From CAZSTA01 sp964609495 [NCBI: uncultured bacterium] (GTDB taxonomy: Bacteria; CAZSTA01): a stretch of DNA of 13,861 bases. The position numbers and the translations under genes are program-made. The notes under the pieces were generated by a model. It was not told the origin of the DNA. It ran no database searches and saw nothing but the letters and a program-made list of their open reading frames with translations. Of the stretch, positions 5,212 through 12,740 are shown piece by piece; within the stretch, counting starts at the first letter, position 1; each line of letters opens with the position of its first letter. The stretch is from positions 1 through 13,861 of the forward strand of contig CAZSTA010000089.1 in the NCBI GenBank assembly GCA_964609495.1, given 5' to 3'.

Positions 5212-7665
5212 TTAATTCTCCATCTCCGAGCCGAACTTGAATATACCTCTCATCGTCATCCACCCCATAAAGTAGATAGCGCTAGCGATTATTAATACCG
5301 TTGGGAATCCAAAATAGAGAGCTAAGGCTACTGCTAATACTGAACTCACTACCGAGGCACAACTATTCACTCCCCAAGCCCAGGGGATCAGAGATGGGTA
5401 TAAGCTATCGGTAACTCGTATTCCTAGGGGGAAGGGTATCCCCATTACAAACCCTAGAGGGAAGAGCAAGATTATAGCCATAATGATACGGATTAACAAT
5501 CCCTGTCCTAAGAGAAGGTCGAATATCACTGATAGGGAAAAGGTGTATATCAAGATCAGCGCTCCTAATAATATCAGCAATATCGACAGATTTCTTTTTA
5601 TCTTATCTATTCCGAACTTTCGAGATACGAAGCTTCCTAAACCCGAGAAGCTCAAAAGCGAAAATAGAATAACCGAGAGCGCATATACAGGATGACCAAG
5701 GAAGAGGATAAATTTTTGAATAAGGGCTATCTCCACAAACATATATCCTAAGCCTAAGCAGAGGAAGTAGAAGAGGATTCGATGACGAAGTCCCTTGGGG
5801 GCGATTCCTTCGCTTTTATCCCTTCTTCTGAGTAGGGGAAGCAGAATAAGTATTATACCAGCGAGTAGTGCTTGACCTAAGACAGCCGCTAGTATAAGAT
5901 CGCCCCATAGGATAAATGGTTCCCATCTTCTTCCCATAGATTTGTAGAGGGAGAATATATTGCTCCACTTAAAGTAATGATAAAAGAAGGGGCGATCATC
6001 GGTAACTGGCCCTATATCTATGATATAATCTCGATAAAACTGTCTCCTATCATCAGTCGAGATGAGTCCTGATATCGCTCGATAATAATATGGCTCGGGA
6101 AGGTTATTATAGATATTAACCTCCTCACTCTTGATCGAAGGAAGATATACTAGATCAAAATTCATCTCCTTGCAAAACTCCTTTATCTTATCTATCTCTT
6201 CCGGAGTGAATTCGGATCTCTTCAGCAGAAAAGTCCCCATTCCCCAGGTGCGAATCAGAGCGAGATGATTTGGGGGATTTTCCACTCCTATCCGCTCTAA
6301 AGCGGTAAGAGCTAGAGAGGTCAGACGCACAAGATCGCGAGGAGGTAGGAATAACCAACGAGTGATCGAAAGCAATCCTTGCTCTGATAGATGATGATAG
6401 TAATCCTCAAAGGATTGAACGGTATAAAGATAATTCTCGGATAGGCTATAGACACCAGCGGAGGAGGCCGCTAAGGAATCTAATAGCGCTATCTGGATAA
6501 CATCGTATCTCTCTCTACTACTACGAAGGAAACTGCGACCTTCATCAACTACTATTAGCACTCGAGGATCGCTATATATATCCTGAGCGAATCGTCTATA
6601 CTTATTCTCAACTATATCAACTACCAGCGGGTTTATCTCTACTCCAGTCACCGAAGCAGCTCCGTTATATAAAGCAGTTAGGATATCTAGTCCTCCGCCA
6701 CAACCTATGTTCAACACCTCGGCTTCAGTCCGCAGACGATATGGCAGAGCGGTGGGAAGATAGGCGGTGAATTTGAGGTTATCCCAATCGCCTCCATAGT
6801 TAGTGATCGCGCTTAGGGAATCCCCATCGGTAGTTATCCCTAACTGAGGTGGAGGCAACTCCTGATGCTTGAGACTTAAACCCGGAGCACTCCTAATGGT
6901 AGAGCTTTTGACAACATCAACTCGAGCGAGGGAGTTCCATCTGGTTGATAGTACCTCAGTGCCTGGAAATCTCATGAGGGTGGGCAACGTCTTGTAGGGA
7001 GTTATCCTTATCTCTAGGAAGCCCGGAGGAGAAAGGGAGAAGAAGAGCAATATTGCGACCAGAACTACGAGCGGAGGGATAGCTTTCTTAGATGATAAGC
7101 CCAGGCTGAATAGCAGGGCGGCGAAAGCCCCTAAAGTCGCGGCAAATATGATTATTCCACTGCCTCCTAATTGAGCGAGAAAAGGTATCACTAATAAGCA
7201 TCCCATCCCTGATCCGAGAAGGTTGAAGAAATATATCTGATTGGCTCTGCTCGCTTCCTTAGTCAAGATTATCGTCAAACAAGCTCCTGTTAAGAAGAAG
7301 GGGATGGCTAATAAAATATAATATACTAATAGATAGAGGAGCTGCTTTCTATCCACGATCAAGCGGTACTGATCGAAAGGAACGAGATTAGCTATCCCAA
7401 AGCTTATGATACAAGTTACCGCAAATATAGTTGAAAATAGAGTAAGCAGTTTGCTGGAATCTCTCTTTAATAAGGAGGGGAATATCGCTATAAAAGAGCC
7501 ACTAGCTCCAAAGCCTAACAAGGCGAGGCTGATCACCATAAAGGCGAAGTGATGCCATTGAGCCACTGAGAATACCTTAGTCAGTGATACTTCCAGCATT
7601 AGAGTGGCGAGGGAGAGCAGTAATATACCGATGTAAATAGATGTTAGCTTGATCTTATTAGGCAT
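5212..7665 (-). CDS. Polytopic membrane protein with internal spermidine-synthase-like (Rossmann) domain
   Basis: An 817-residue fusion. About seven N-terminal membrane helices (roughly 8-28, 36-62, 74-96, 108-132, 145-165, 168-190, 196-213) include the 'FFNLLGSGMGCLLVIPFL' signature typical of membrane-fused spermidine synthase homologs. A soluble domain (about 220-570) has the nucleotide-binding loop 'VLNIGCGGGLDIL' (317-329), an acidic residue after the next strand in 'VTGVEINP' (Glu343), and 'YDVIQIALLDS' near 387-397. About seven more helices fill 586-805, with 'GIPFPLGIR' (742-750) and 'WGVNSCASVVSSVLAV' (764-779). The loop lacks the GGGDG form of true polyamine aminopropyltransferases, so polyamine synthesis should not be assumed; binding of SAM or decarboxylated SAM is plausible. 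The start has only a weak Shine-Dalgarno, but a strong promoter lies 33 bases upstream. It is divergent from the aldolase operon and the first of four minus-strand genes. Confidence 0.85.
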   Translation of the reverse strand: MPNKIKLTSIYIGILLLSLATLMLEVSLTKVFSVAQWHHFAFMVISLALLGFGASGSFIAIFPSLLKRDSSKLLTLFSTIFAVTCIISFGIANLVPFDQYRLIVDRKQLLYLLVYYILLAIPFFLTGACLTIILTKEASRANQIYFFNLLGSGMGCLLVIPFLAQLGGSGIIIFAATLGAFAALLFSLGLSSKKAIPPLVVLVAILLFFSLSPPGFLEIRITPYKTLPTLMRFPGTEVLSTRWNSLARVDVVKSSTIRSAPGLSLKHQELPPPQLGITTDGDSLSAITNYGGDWDNLKFTAYLPTALPYRLRTEAEVLNIGCGGGLDILTALYNGAASVTGVEINPLVVDIVENKYRRFAQDIYSDPRVLIVVDEGRSFLRSSRERYDVIQIALLDSLAASSAGVYSLSENYLYTVQSFEDYYHHLSEQGLLSITRWLFLPPRDLVRLTSLALTALERIGVENPPNHLALIRTWGMGTFLLKRSEFTPEEIDKIKEFCKEMNFDLVYLPSIKSEEVNIYNNLPEPYYYRAISGLISTDDRRQFYRDYIIDIGPVTDDRPFFYHYFKWSNIFSLYKSMGRRWEPFILWGDLILAAVLGQALLAGIILILLPLLRRRDKSEGIAPKGLRHRILFYFLCLGLGYMFVEIALIQKFILFLGHPVYALSVILFSLLSFSGLGSFVSRKFGIDKIKRNLSILLILLGALILIYTFSLSVIFDLLLGQGLLIRIIMAIILLFPLGFVMGIPFPLGIRVTDSLYPSLIPWAWGVNSCASVVSSVLAVALALYFGFPTVLIIASAIYFMGWMTMRGIFKFGSEMEN

Positions 7666-7697
7666 TTTGATTCCAGAAGATTGGGATATCTACAATA

Positions 7698-7726
7698 AAT
7701 ATAGCATAAAATTCGGTAAAAGTCAA
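7698..7726 (-). promoter_or_regulatory. Sigma70-like promoter with extended -10 for the minus-strand genes
   Basis: Read on the minus strand, TTGACT (7721-7726) and TATATT (7698-7703) are 17 bases apart, with TG one base before the -10. Transcription would start near 7691, leaving a leader of about 26 bases before the ATG at 7665. It lies in the 137-base gap between divergent genes. Confidence 0.65.
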
Positions 7727-7790
7727 TTTGAAGCTGATCGAATAAGCCTCGTAACTGCTGGATCGAGTGCAAACGAATATTAGCTAAATG

Positions 7791-7797
7791 AAAGGAG
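7791..7797 (+). promoter_or_regulatory. Shine-Dalgarno deciding the start of the aldolase at 7803
   Basis: AAAGGAG lies five bases before the ATG at 7803. An earlier in-frame ATG at 7788 sits directly in front of this site and has no ribosome binding site of its own, so the shorter protein is preferred. Confidence 0.75.
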
Positions 7798-7802
7798 AAA
7801 AA

Positions 7803-8564
7803 ATGAGAAAGAACGAAGTCAAAGCCAAACTAAAAGCAGGAGAGGTTGCAATCGGTGCATTCATATCATTTCCCTCGGCGACTATCGCTGAGTTCTGCGG
7901 GTATCTGGGATTCGACTTCATCATAGTCGATAGCGAACATGGCCCTATGAATGAGGAAACCTGCGAGAATATGTTAAGAGCCGCGGATGTCGCGGGAACG
8001 GTTCCCATAATCAGAGTTCCTCTAAATATCCCCCAGTTGATCTTGAAGTATCTCGATAGAGGAGCTTTGGGTATCCAAATTCCTCAAATTAATAGTAAGG
8101 AGGATGCTCTAACCGCAGTTCGCTCCGTCAAATACTATCCCGAGGGGATGAGAGGATTAGCTGGTCCAAGATCGGCGCTCTATGGCTTGAATATGTCTCT
8201 TAACGAATACGTCAAACTTGCCAACCAAGAGACGATGCTCATAACTCACGTGGAGAATACCAAAGGGGTTGATAACCTAGGGGAGATGCTGACCGTAGAG
8301 GGGATCGACGTCTTCTTCATCGGTCCGGTGGATCTGTCCCAATCGCTTGGCTATCCAGGTCAGATCACCGAGCCGGTGGTGGAGAAGACTATAGACAAGA
8401 TTATAGAGCAGGTCAGAGGAGCGGGTAGAGCCGTCGGAATCTACGCAGGGAGTGTTGATTTTGCTAAGAAATATATAGATAAAGGCGTGCAGTATATAGC
8501 AACTGGAACTACAGGATTGCTTGCCAAAGCCTCAAGGGAGTTTCTAAAAGAGCTAGGGAGATAA
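7803..8564 (+). CDS. HpcH/HpaI-type class II aldolase (2-oxo-3-deoxy acid aldolase family)
   Basis: A 253-residue (beta/alpha)8 aldolase of the HpcH/HpaI family, which cleaves 4-hydroxy-2-oxo acids or 2-keto-3-deoxy sugar acids to pyruvate plus an aldehyde using a divalent metal. Counterparts of the known HpcH active-site residues are in place: His46 ('VDSEHGP', base), Arg71 ('IIRVP', pyruvate binding), Asp85, Glu151 ('THVENT', metal) and Asp177 ('IGPVDLS', metal). The length is normal for the family. The sequence does not say which substrate is used; a 2-keto-3-deoxy-rhamnonate-type or 4-hydroxy-2-oxo-heptanedioate-type activity is only a guess. It is the first gene of a five-gene plus-strand run, divergent from the membrane protein gene. 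No convincing plus-strand promoter was identified in the 137-base gap, though the run must start there. Confidence 0.88.
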   Translation: MRKNEVKAKLKAGEVAIGAFISFPSATIAEFCGYLGFDFIIVDSEHGPMNEETCENMLRAADVAGTVPIIRVPLNIPQLILKYLDRGALGIQIPQINSKEDALTAVRSVKYYPEGMRGLAGPRSALYGLNMSLNEYVKLANQETMLITHVENTKGVDNLGEMLTVEGIDVFFIGPVDLSQSLGYPGQITEPVVEKTIDKIIEQVRGAGRAVGIYAGSVDFAKKYIDKGVQYIATGTTGLLAKASREFLKELGR

Positions 8565-8569
8565 GTTCG

Positions 8570-8782
8570 ATGGATGAGACGGAAGAAGAGGGAGAGACTA
8601 TAAATAGAATCCCTCAAGAGATCGTCATATATATTGATCCCGAGGGTGATGTTACTATTTCCAGCCTATTCGCTGATCTATTACCTCTAGCCTATAGTCT
8701 GGACGAAAGCGATGGTTATATCAGGGGATTAATGGAAGCTCAGAGGAAACTACAAGGGGAAGATCATCCTGAGAAACAGTGA
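8570..8782 (+). CDS. Small acidic protein of unknown function
   Basis: A 70-residue protein that I do not recognise. It has an acidic N-terminus (D-E-T-E-E-E-G-E), a beta-like stretch 'EIVIYIDPEGDVTISSL' at about 17-33, a leucine-rich segment 'FADLLPLAYSLDES' and a helical charged tail. It has no signal peptide, membrane helix or Cys/His cluster. The start lies five bases after the aldolase stop, and an AGGGAG site overlapping the aldolase end (8555-8560) could serve as Shine-Dalgarno, so translational coupling is likely. Close packing and a length typical of small soluble proteins argue that it is real. Confidence 0.6.
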   Translation: MDETEEEGETINRIPQEIVIYIDPEGDVTISSLFADLLPLAYSLDESDGYIRGLMEAQRKLQGEDHPEKQ

Positions 8783-8830
8783 TTTTGGAGGGATAATCAG
8801 AGGGAGATAGATTCTACCGCTATTGCTGAT

Positions 8831-8836
8831 AAGGAG
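8831..8836 (+). promoter_or_regulatory. Shine-Dalgarno deciding a GTG start for the acetyltransferase
   Basis: AAGGAG lies ten bases before GTG at 8847. The longer frame opening with TTG at 8823 would place this site inside the coding region, so GTG is preferred. The shorter protein begins M-F-V-D-I-R-P-A, a usual opening for this family. Confidence 0.65.
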
Positions 8837-8846
8837 AAAACTAATT

Positions 8847-10070
8847 GTGTTCGTAGATATCAGACCTGCGAAGGAGGAAGAATTAGAGGAATTAGTCGAT
8901 GTAATGTGTATAAGCTTCAGAACCCCTCCCGAGGAGAGGAAGATGAGAAGGCGCCAAATAGAGGCTATCCCGGGGATGGGAGTGGATAACGCAAGGGTAG
9001 TTACGCTAGATGGAAAGATCATTTCAGCTCTGATCATTATACCTGCTGAGATCCTGATTAATGGCTTCAAAGTTAAAATGGGCGGCCTCGGAGGAGTGTG
9101 TACTCTGCCCGATTATAGAAGGCGAGGATATGCTGGAGAGCTTCTCCGCTACACGGTCAGAGAGATGAGGAGACTGGGTTTTATAACCTCCGCCTTATAT
9201 CCCTTCTCCTTTGCTTATTATCGCAAATTCGGCTGGGAATTAGCCTCTAACGTCTGCTTATATAAGATCGATCCGTCCAATCTACCCCCTTTTAGGGAGA
9301 AAGAGAAGGTCAAAGAATATTCACCAGAAGATCTCCCAGCAATAAAGAAGATATATGGGGAGAATATAAGGGCTAAAAACTGCTGTTTTGTGAGAAGTGA
9401 TCTTTATTGGAAGAAGGTTACAGTCCCTCGTGCCAAAAGATTCTTAGTTTACAAGGAAGGTGAGCCAGAAGGCTATCTAATAGGAGAGATAAGACAGGAG
9501 GAAGATGGGAAGAGAGCTCTTAGAATTGGAGAACTATTCGCCTCGACCGATAGAGCCAGGAGAGGATTAGTTGGATACTTGACCGACTTAGACGAAGAAG
9601 TGGGTGAAATTAAAGCCGCATTTCCGATCTCCGATCTAACTCTCAACTATCTCTTACCATCTCTAGCTCATCGGATCGATGGTTACGAACCACGAGGTCA
9701 AGTCAAGATCATTCCTAACTTTATGTTCAGGGTAGTTGATATAGCAGGATGTCTGAAGACAAGCTACAAGCTGTGGTGTGAATTAGATAAGGAGATATCC
9801 TTCATAATCCACGATGATGTGGATGAGGAAAACGAGGGGATATTCACCATTGGGATTGAAGAGGACGAAGTCATTAAAGATCAGCATAAAAGAGAATTAT
9901 GGTTGGAGGCCGATATCCGCGTTTTCTCTCAAATCTATTGTGGATATGTGAATCCAACCGAGGCTTATTCCTTAGGGAGAATAGAGGTAAGTTCCGGTGA
10001 AGCTCTCAGTCTAGCAGATAAGATCTTTCCCTCAGTTACGCCTTACATCTGTTGGTTGGATAGCTTCTGA
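8847..10070 (+). CDS. Eis-like GNAT N-acetyltransferase with C-terminal SCP2-type domain
   Basis: A 407-residue protein with the layout of the Eis group: an N-terminal GNAT domain, a second GNAT-like half and a sterol-carrier-like C-terminal domain. The acetyl-CoA loop is visible as 'VCTLPDYRRRGYAGELL' (about 84-100, with the R-x-x-G-x-G/A pattern). 'ALYPFSFAYYRKFGWE' follows (about 116-131); its Tyr124/Tyr125 correspond to Eis Tyr126, the general acid. The chain ends in ...W-L-D-S-F, matching the Eis C-terminal Phe whose carboxylate acts as base. Family members acetylate amines; the aminoglycoside-modifying member is the best known, but the natural substrate here is unknown and resistance should not be inferred. 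It starts at GTG (8847), 64 bases after the small acidic protein gene, and the glycosyltransferase follows 40 bases later. Confidence 0.87.
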   Translation: MFVDIRPAKEEELEELVDVMCISFRTPPEERKMRRRQIEAIPGMGVDNARVVTLDGKIISALIIIPAEILINGFKVKMGGLGGVCTLPDYRRRGYAGELLRYTVREMRRLGFITSALYPFSFAYYRKFGWELASNVCLYKIDPSNLPPFREKEKVKEYSPEDLPAIKKIYGENIRAKNCCFVRSDLYWKKVTVPRAKRFLVYKEGEPEGYLIGEIRQEEDGKRALRIGELFASTDRARRGLVGYLTDLDEEVGEIKAAFPISDLTLNYLLPSLAHRIDGYEPRGQVKIIPNFMFRVVDIAGCLKTSYKLWCELDKEISFIIHDDVDEENEGIFTIGIEEDEVIKDQHKRELWLEADIRVFSQIYCGYVNPTEAYSLGRIEVSSGEALSLADKIFPSVTPYICWLDSF

Positions 10071-10110
10071 TATCGTTATAATCGCCCTTAATGGGAGGAT
10101 TGTCTATTCA

Positions 10111-10998
10111 ATGCTTGATTTATCAGTCATAATAGCTAGCTATAACGTTATGGATTTTCTGAGACAATGTCTAAAATCGATCTACGATAACACTCATCAG
10201 ATAACCTTTGAGGTATTGGTAGTTGACAATAACTCGAAGGATGATAGTGTGAAGATGGTCAAGGAGGAATTCCCGGAAGTTAAGATAATAGAGAATAGCT
10301 ATAATGCAGGCTTCGCTAAAGCTAATAATCAGGGATTGGAGATAAGCAGGGGTCGTTATGCGATCCTGTTGAATAATGATACCTTGATCCTGCCCGGAGC
10401 CCTTGATAAATTGGTGCAATTTATGGATGAGCATCCAGAAACTGGTGCTGTTGGGAGCAAGGTGTTAAACGCTGATGGAACTATTCAGCTATCTTGTCGA
10501 AGTTTTCCCTCTCATATAAATGCTATATTTAATAGCTCCTCTCTGCTCACAAAGCTATTTCCCAAGAATAGATTCTCCAGCAAGTACTTGATGAAAGATT
10601 GGGATCATAATAAGGTTAGAGAGGTGGATTGGATATCGGGGGCATGCCTCTTGGTCAGAAGAGAGGTTGTTGAAGATGTAGGCGGACTTGATGAGAATTA
10701 TTTTATGTTTTGTGAGGATACAGATTGGTGTTACAGAATAAAAAAGAGGGGATGGAAGATATATTATGTCCCTTCTGCTAGCATAATACACTATGGCGGT
10801 CAAGCAAGCAAACTTCACAGTAATAGAGTAATAATTGAGCATCACAAAGGTATGTGGCTCTTTTATAATAAACACTATCGTAAAGATTATAACTTCTTTC
10901 TGACCTGGATAACAGCGCTGGCTATAATCGGTAGGGCTATGCTTGCTCTTACCTCGAATAATGTTCATAAGTTATTAAATAAAGAGCGGAATTCTTAA
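10111..10998 (+). CDS. Family 2 glycosyltransferase (rhamnosyltransferase-like)
   Basis: A 295-residue GT-A fold transferase like the WbbL-type rhamnosyltransferases, which move a sugar from a nucleotide sugar to a lipid-linked or surface glycan at the inner face of the membrane. Motifs: 'SVIIASYN' at 5-12, 'VVDNNSKDDS' at 37-46, 'NAGFAKANNQG' at 65-75, the N-N-D metal site at 88-90, 'SGACLLVRREV' at 176-186, and 'EDTDWCYRIKKRGWKI' at 202-217 with the likely catalytic acid. A hydrophobic stretch at about 262-281 near the C-terminus may anchor it to the membrane. Donor and acceptor cannot be told. No other polysaccharide gene is in the window, which is unusual for this type. GGGAGG (10093-10098) lies 12 bases before the ATG, slightly far. 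Confidence 0.88.
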   Translation: MLDLSVIIASYNVMDFLRQCLKSIYDNTHQITFEVLVVDNNSKDDSVKMVKEEFPEVKIIENSYNAGFAKANNQGLEISRGRYAILLNNDTLILPGALDKLVQFMDEHPETGAVGSKVLNADGTIQLSCRSFPSHINAIFNSSSLLTKLFPKNRFSSKYLMKDWDHNKVREVDWISGACLLVRREVVEDVGGLDENYFMFCEDTDWCYRIKKRGWKIYYVPSASIIHYGGQASKLHSNRVIIEHHKGMWLFYNKHYRKDYNFFLTWITALAIIGRAMLALTSNNVHKLLNKERNS

Positions 10999-11032
10999 CC
11001 ACTATTAGGCATTAGAAAGGGGTGAGTTTATA

Positions 11033-11941
11033 ATGACTGAAGAGTTTTTGAAACGGCTAGAAAGAGAGGTTCTGGTGATCGATGGAGCTATGGGGACTAC
11101 GTTGTATAGCAGGGGAAGGAGGATGGAGGATTGCCCGGAGGAATTGAACATCACTCATCGGGATGAGGTTAAGGATATTCATAGGGCTTACTTTGAGGCG
11201 GGATGCGATATAGTGATAACGAATACCCTGGGAGGAACCAGCTTCAAGTTGGATAAATATGACAAGAGGGATATGGTGCATATGTTCAACCTAGCAGGGG
11301 CGAAGCTGGCGAAGGAGGTTGCTCGAAGGTTCAAAAATAGATATGTAGCTGGTGATATAGGGCCTACAGGTGAGCTTATAGAGCCTCTAGGGAAAGTTAC
11401 ATTTGATCAACTCTATACCGCTTTCTCCGAGCAGGTGGAAGCCTTGCTAGAGGGAGGAGTGGATCTCTTCATAATTGAGACTATGAGCGCTATTGAGGAA
11501 GTAGAAGCCGCAATTAAGGCAGTTAAGGGAAATACTGATCTCCCGGTGATCGCCTCTATGTCCTATTCCCCAGGTCAGAGGGGATATAGAACGATGATGG
11601 GAGTCGATATCGAGACCGAGGTTACAAGGCTCACCGAGGCTTCTGCGGATGTGATAGGAACGAACTGCGGAGGAGTGGATATCTGGCAGATGGCTGAGAT
11701 CATCGAGCAGATGAGGGAACTAACCTCGACTTATCTTATAGCCGAACCTAACGCTGGACTCCCCAAGCTCGTAGGCGATAAAACGGTATTTGATCAGTCG
11801 CCAGAGGATATGGCGGCGGGAGTTCCCAAATTACTAGAGGCTGGCGTGAATATCATAGGTAGTTGTTGTGGCACAACTCCTGCTCATACCGAGAAGATAG
11901 CAAATATAGTCAAGTCCAGAAAACATCTAAGATCACGATAA
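11033..11941 (+). CDS. Homocysteine S-methyltransferase domain protein (MetH N-terminal-like)
   Basis: A 302-residue stand-alone homocysteine-binding domain, the part of methionine synthase that holds homocysteine on zinc. The expected zinc ligands are present: Cys212 in 'IGTNCGG' and Cys278-Cys279 in 'IGSCCGTTP'. Other family marks are 'IDGAMGTTLYSRG' at 16-28, 'TNTLGGTSFKL' at 63-73 and 'GDIGPTGELIEPLG' at 107-120. Folate and cobalamin domains are absent, and no corrinoid protein is encoded in the window, so the methyl donor is unknown: a separate corrinoid protein, S-methylmethionine or another methyl carrier are possible. A strong Shine-Dalgarno (AAAGGGGTGA, 11016-11025) lies seven bases before the ATG. 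It is the last gene of the plus-strand run, directly before a terminator. Confidence 0.88.
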   Translation: MTEEFLKRLEREVLVIDGAMGTTLYSRGRRMEDCPEELNITHRDEVKDIHRAYFEAGCDIVITNTLGGTSFKLDKYDKRDMVHMFNLAGAKLAKEVARRFKNRYVAGDIGPTGELIEPLGKVTFDQLYTAFSEQVEALLEGGVDLFIIETMSAIEEVEAAIKAVKGNTDLPVIASMSYSPGQRGYRTMMGVDIETEVTRLTEASADVIGTNCGGVDIWQMAEIIEQMRELTSTYLIAEPNAGLPKLVGDKTVFDQSPEDMAAGVPKLLEAGVNIIGSCCGTTPAHTEKIANIVKSRKHLRSR

Positions 11942-11965
11942 TTGAGTAAAATATAGCATAAATCT

Positions 11966-12006
11966 AAAAGGCGGTGGATCATAATATTCACCGCTTTTCA
12001 TTTTTT
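11966..12006 (+). terminator. Rho-independent terminator of the five-gene plus-strand run
   Basis: AAAAGGCGGTG (11966-11976) pairs with CACCGCTTTT (11989-11998), with one bulged G and a 12-base loop, and is followed by CATTTTTT. It begins 25 bases after the methyltransferase stop. Confidence 0.85.
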
Positions 12007-12497
12007 CAATTTCTCAAGCAGAATTATCGTTATTCTTACTATTTTGTAAACAGGGATCTCACCTCCTTATTCGATTCTGATGATGAAAGGCAACAAGTTT
12101 AAGAAGGAAATGGCTCCCCACCTACTATGGTATAGGCAGGAACTCCGAGGAGTGACGGGTAAAAAGACAGTTCTCCTGAATTAACAAGAGAGCTTTTTAT
12201 CCAGTTATATTTGAATTTGCAGAGTGGGTTAGAGAGAGGGATACGTCGACCTTAGAAAGCCGATATTTTCAAATAGAAGTCATTGGTTTTCTGACAAGGA
12301 AATCGTAATGTTTTACTTTTAATTTAGTTTATATTTTGGTATAATATAAGTTAGAATGAGAAATTCAGGAAGTCCCCTCGCAGTTTAGTATTCAAGTATT
12401 CATAGCTCGGAGACTTATTGAGGAACTCTTTGATTAAGGTAAGCTTCACCGTAATTATAATATAAGAGCTTTCTCAAGTCAAGAGAGTGAAAGCAGA
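12007..12497. other. Noncoding stretch after the terminator
   Basis: No gene was supported here. A 34-codon frame at 12080-12184 has no ribosome binding site and no recognised relative. An AAGGAGGTGA-like sequence on the minus strand near 12060-12070 is followed by no open frame. The 11-base word TATAATATAAG occurs twice in direct orientation (12340-12350 and 12456-12466). Parts may be decayed coding DNA or a long leader for the gene at 12826. Confidence 0.4.
12337..12345 (+). promoter_or_regulatory. Possible extended -10 promoter upstream of the sensor gene
   Basis: TGGTATAAT is an ideal extended -10 element, but the matching -35 region is poor. If used, transcription would start near 12352 and give the sensor gene a leader of about 475 bases that includes the palindromic repeats. 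No better promoter was seen closer to the gene. Confidence 0.35.
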
Positions 12498-12533
12498 TGT
12501 AAGCATGTAAAGTTTGTGCTAGCAGATTTTAAG

Positions 12534-12670
12534 TAGCTTTTCGCTAGGGAGTTCAAGATATAAATCCCCCCTCACCCTGGCCCTCTCCCACGAGGGGAGA
12601 GGGAACAGCAAGATAAGCTCGATCTCTTTAGTTCCCCCTCCCTTGACGGGAGGGGGTTAGGGGGAGGGTG
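12534..12670 (-). repeat. Complete REPIN-like double palindrome (copy C)
   Basis: Two perfect 9-bp hairpins, CCCTCTCCC/GGGAGAGGG (12581-12589 with 12595-12603) and CCCCCTCCC/GGGAGGGGG (12634-12642 with 12648-12656), face each other across a linker of about 25 bases. The two halves are related: each ends in GGGAAC toward the linker when read inward, and each has a C/G-rich outer arm (CCCTCACCCTGG, and the reverse of TTAGGGGGAGGGTGAT). This is the arrangement of REPINs, paired inverted REP sequences. Read on the minus strand, its two parts match copies A and B at 3042-3201. Confidence 0.7.
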
Positions 12671-12708
12671 ATAATTAACAAGATTCCTTGACAGCCTTAT
12701 TAATTCAG

Positions 12709-12740
12709 CAAAAACCAAGATGGGAGGGTGATTTAAGGGA
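12709..12740 (+). repeat. Short degenerate copy of the copy-B flank
   Basis: AAAAACCAAGATGGGAGGGTG and the bases after it resemble 3143-3172 (AAAAACCAAAAGGGAGGGGG), in the same orientation, with a few substitutions and one extra base. The two repeat-rich regions therefore share this short block as well as the palindromes. Confidence 0.45.

Noticed and set aside
12060-12070. AAGGAGGTGA-like Shine-Dalgarno on the minus strand
   Set aside because: No start codon at a suitable distance and stops in all relevant frames downstream.
12080-12184. 34-codon frame beginning M-M-K-G-N-K-F-K-K-E
   Set aside because: No ribosome binding site, no promoter just ahead, very short, and no family recognised. 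Its basic, coding-like look could be chance or an old gene remnant.
12688-12693. TTGACA upstream of the sensor gene
   Set aside because: No acceptable -10 hexamer at 15 to 19 bases downstream.
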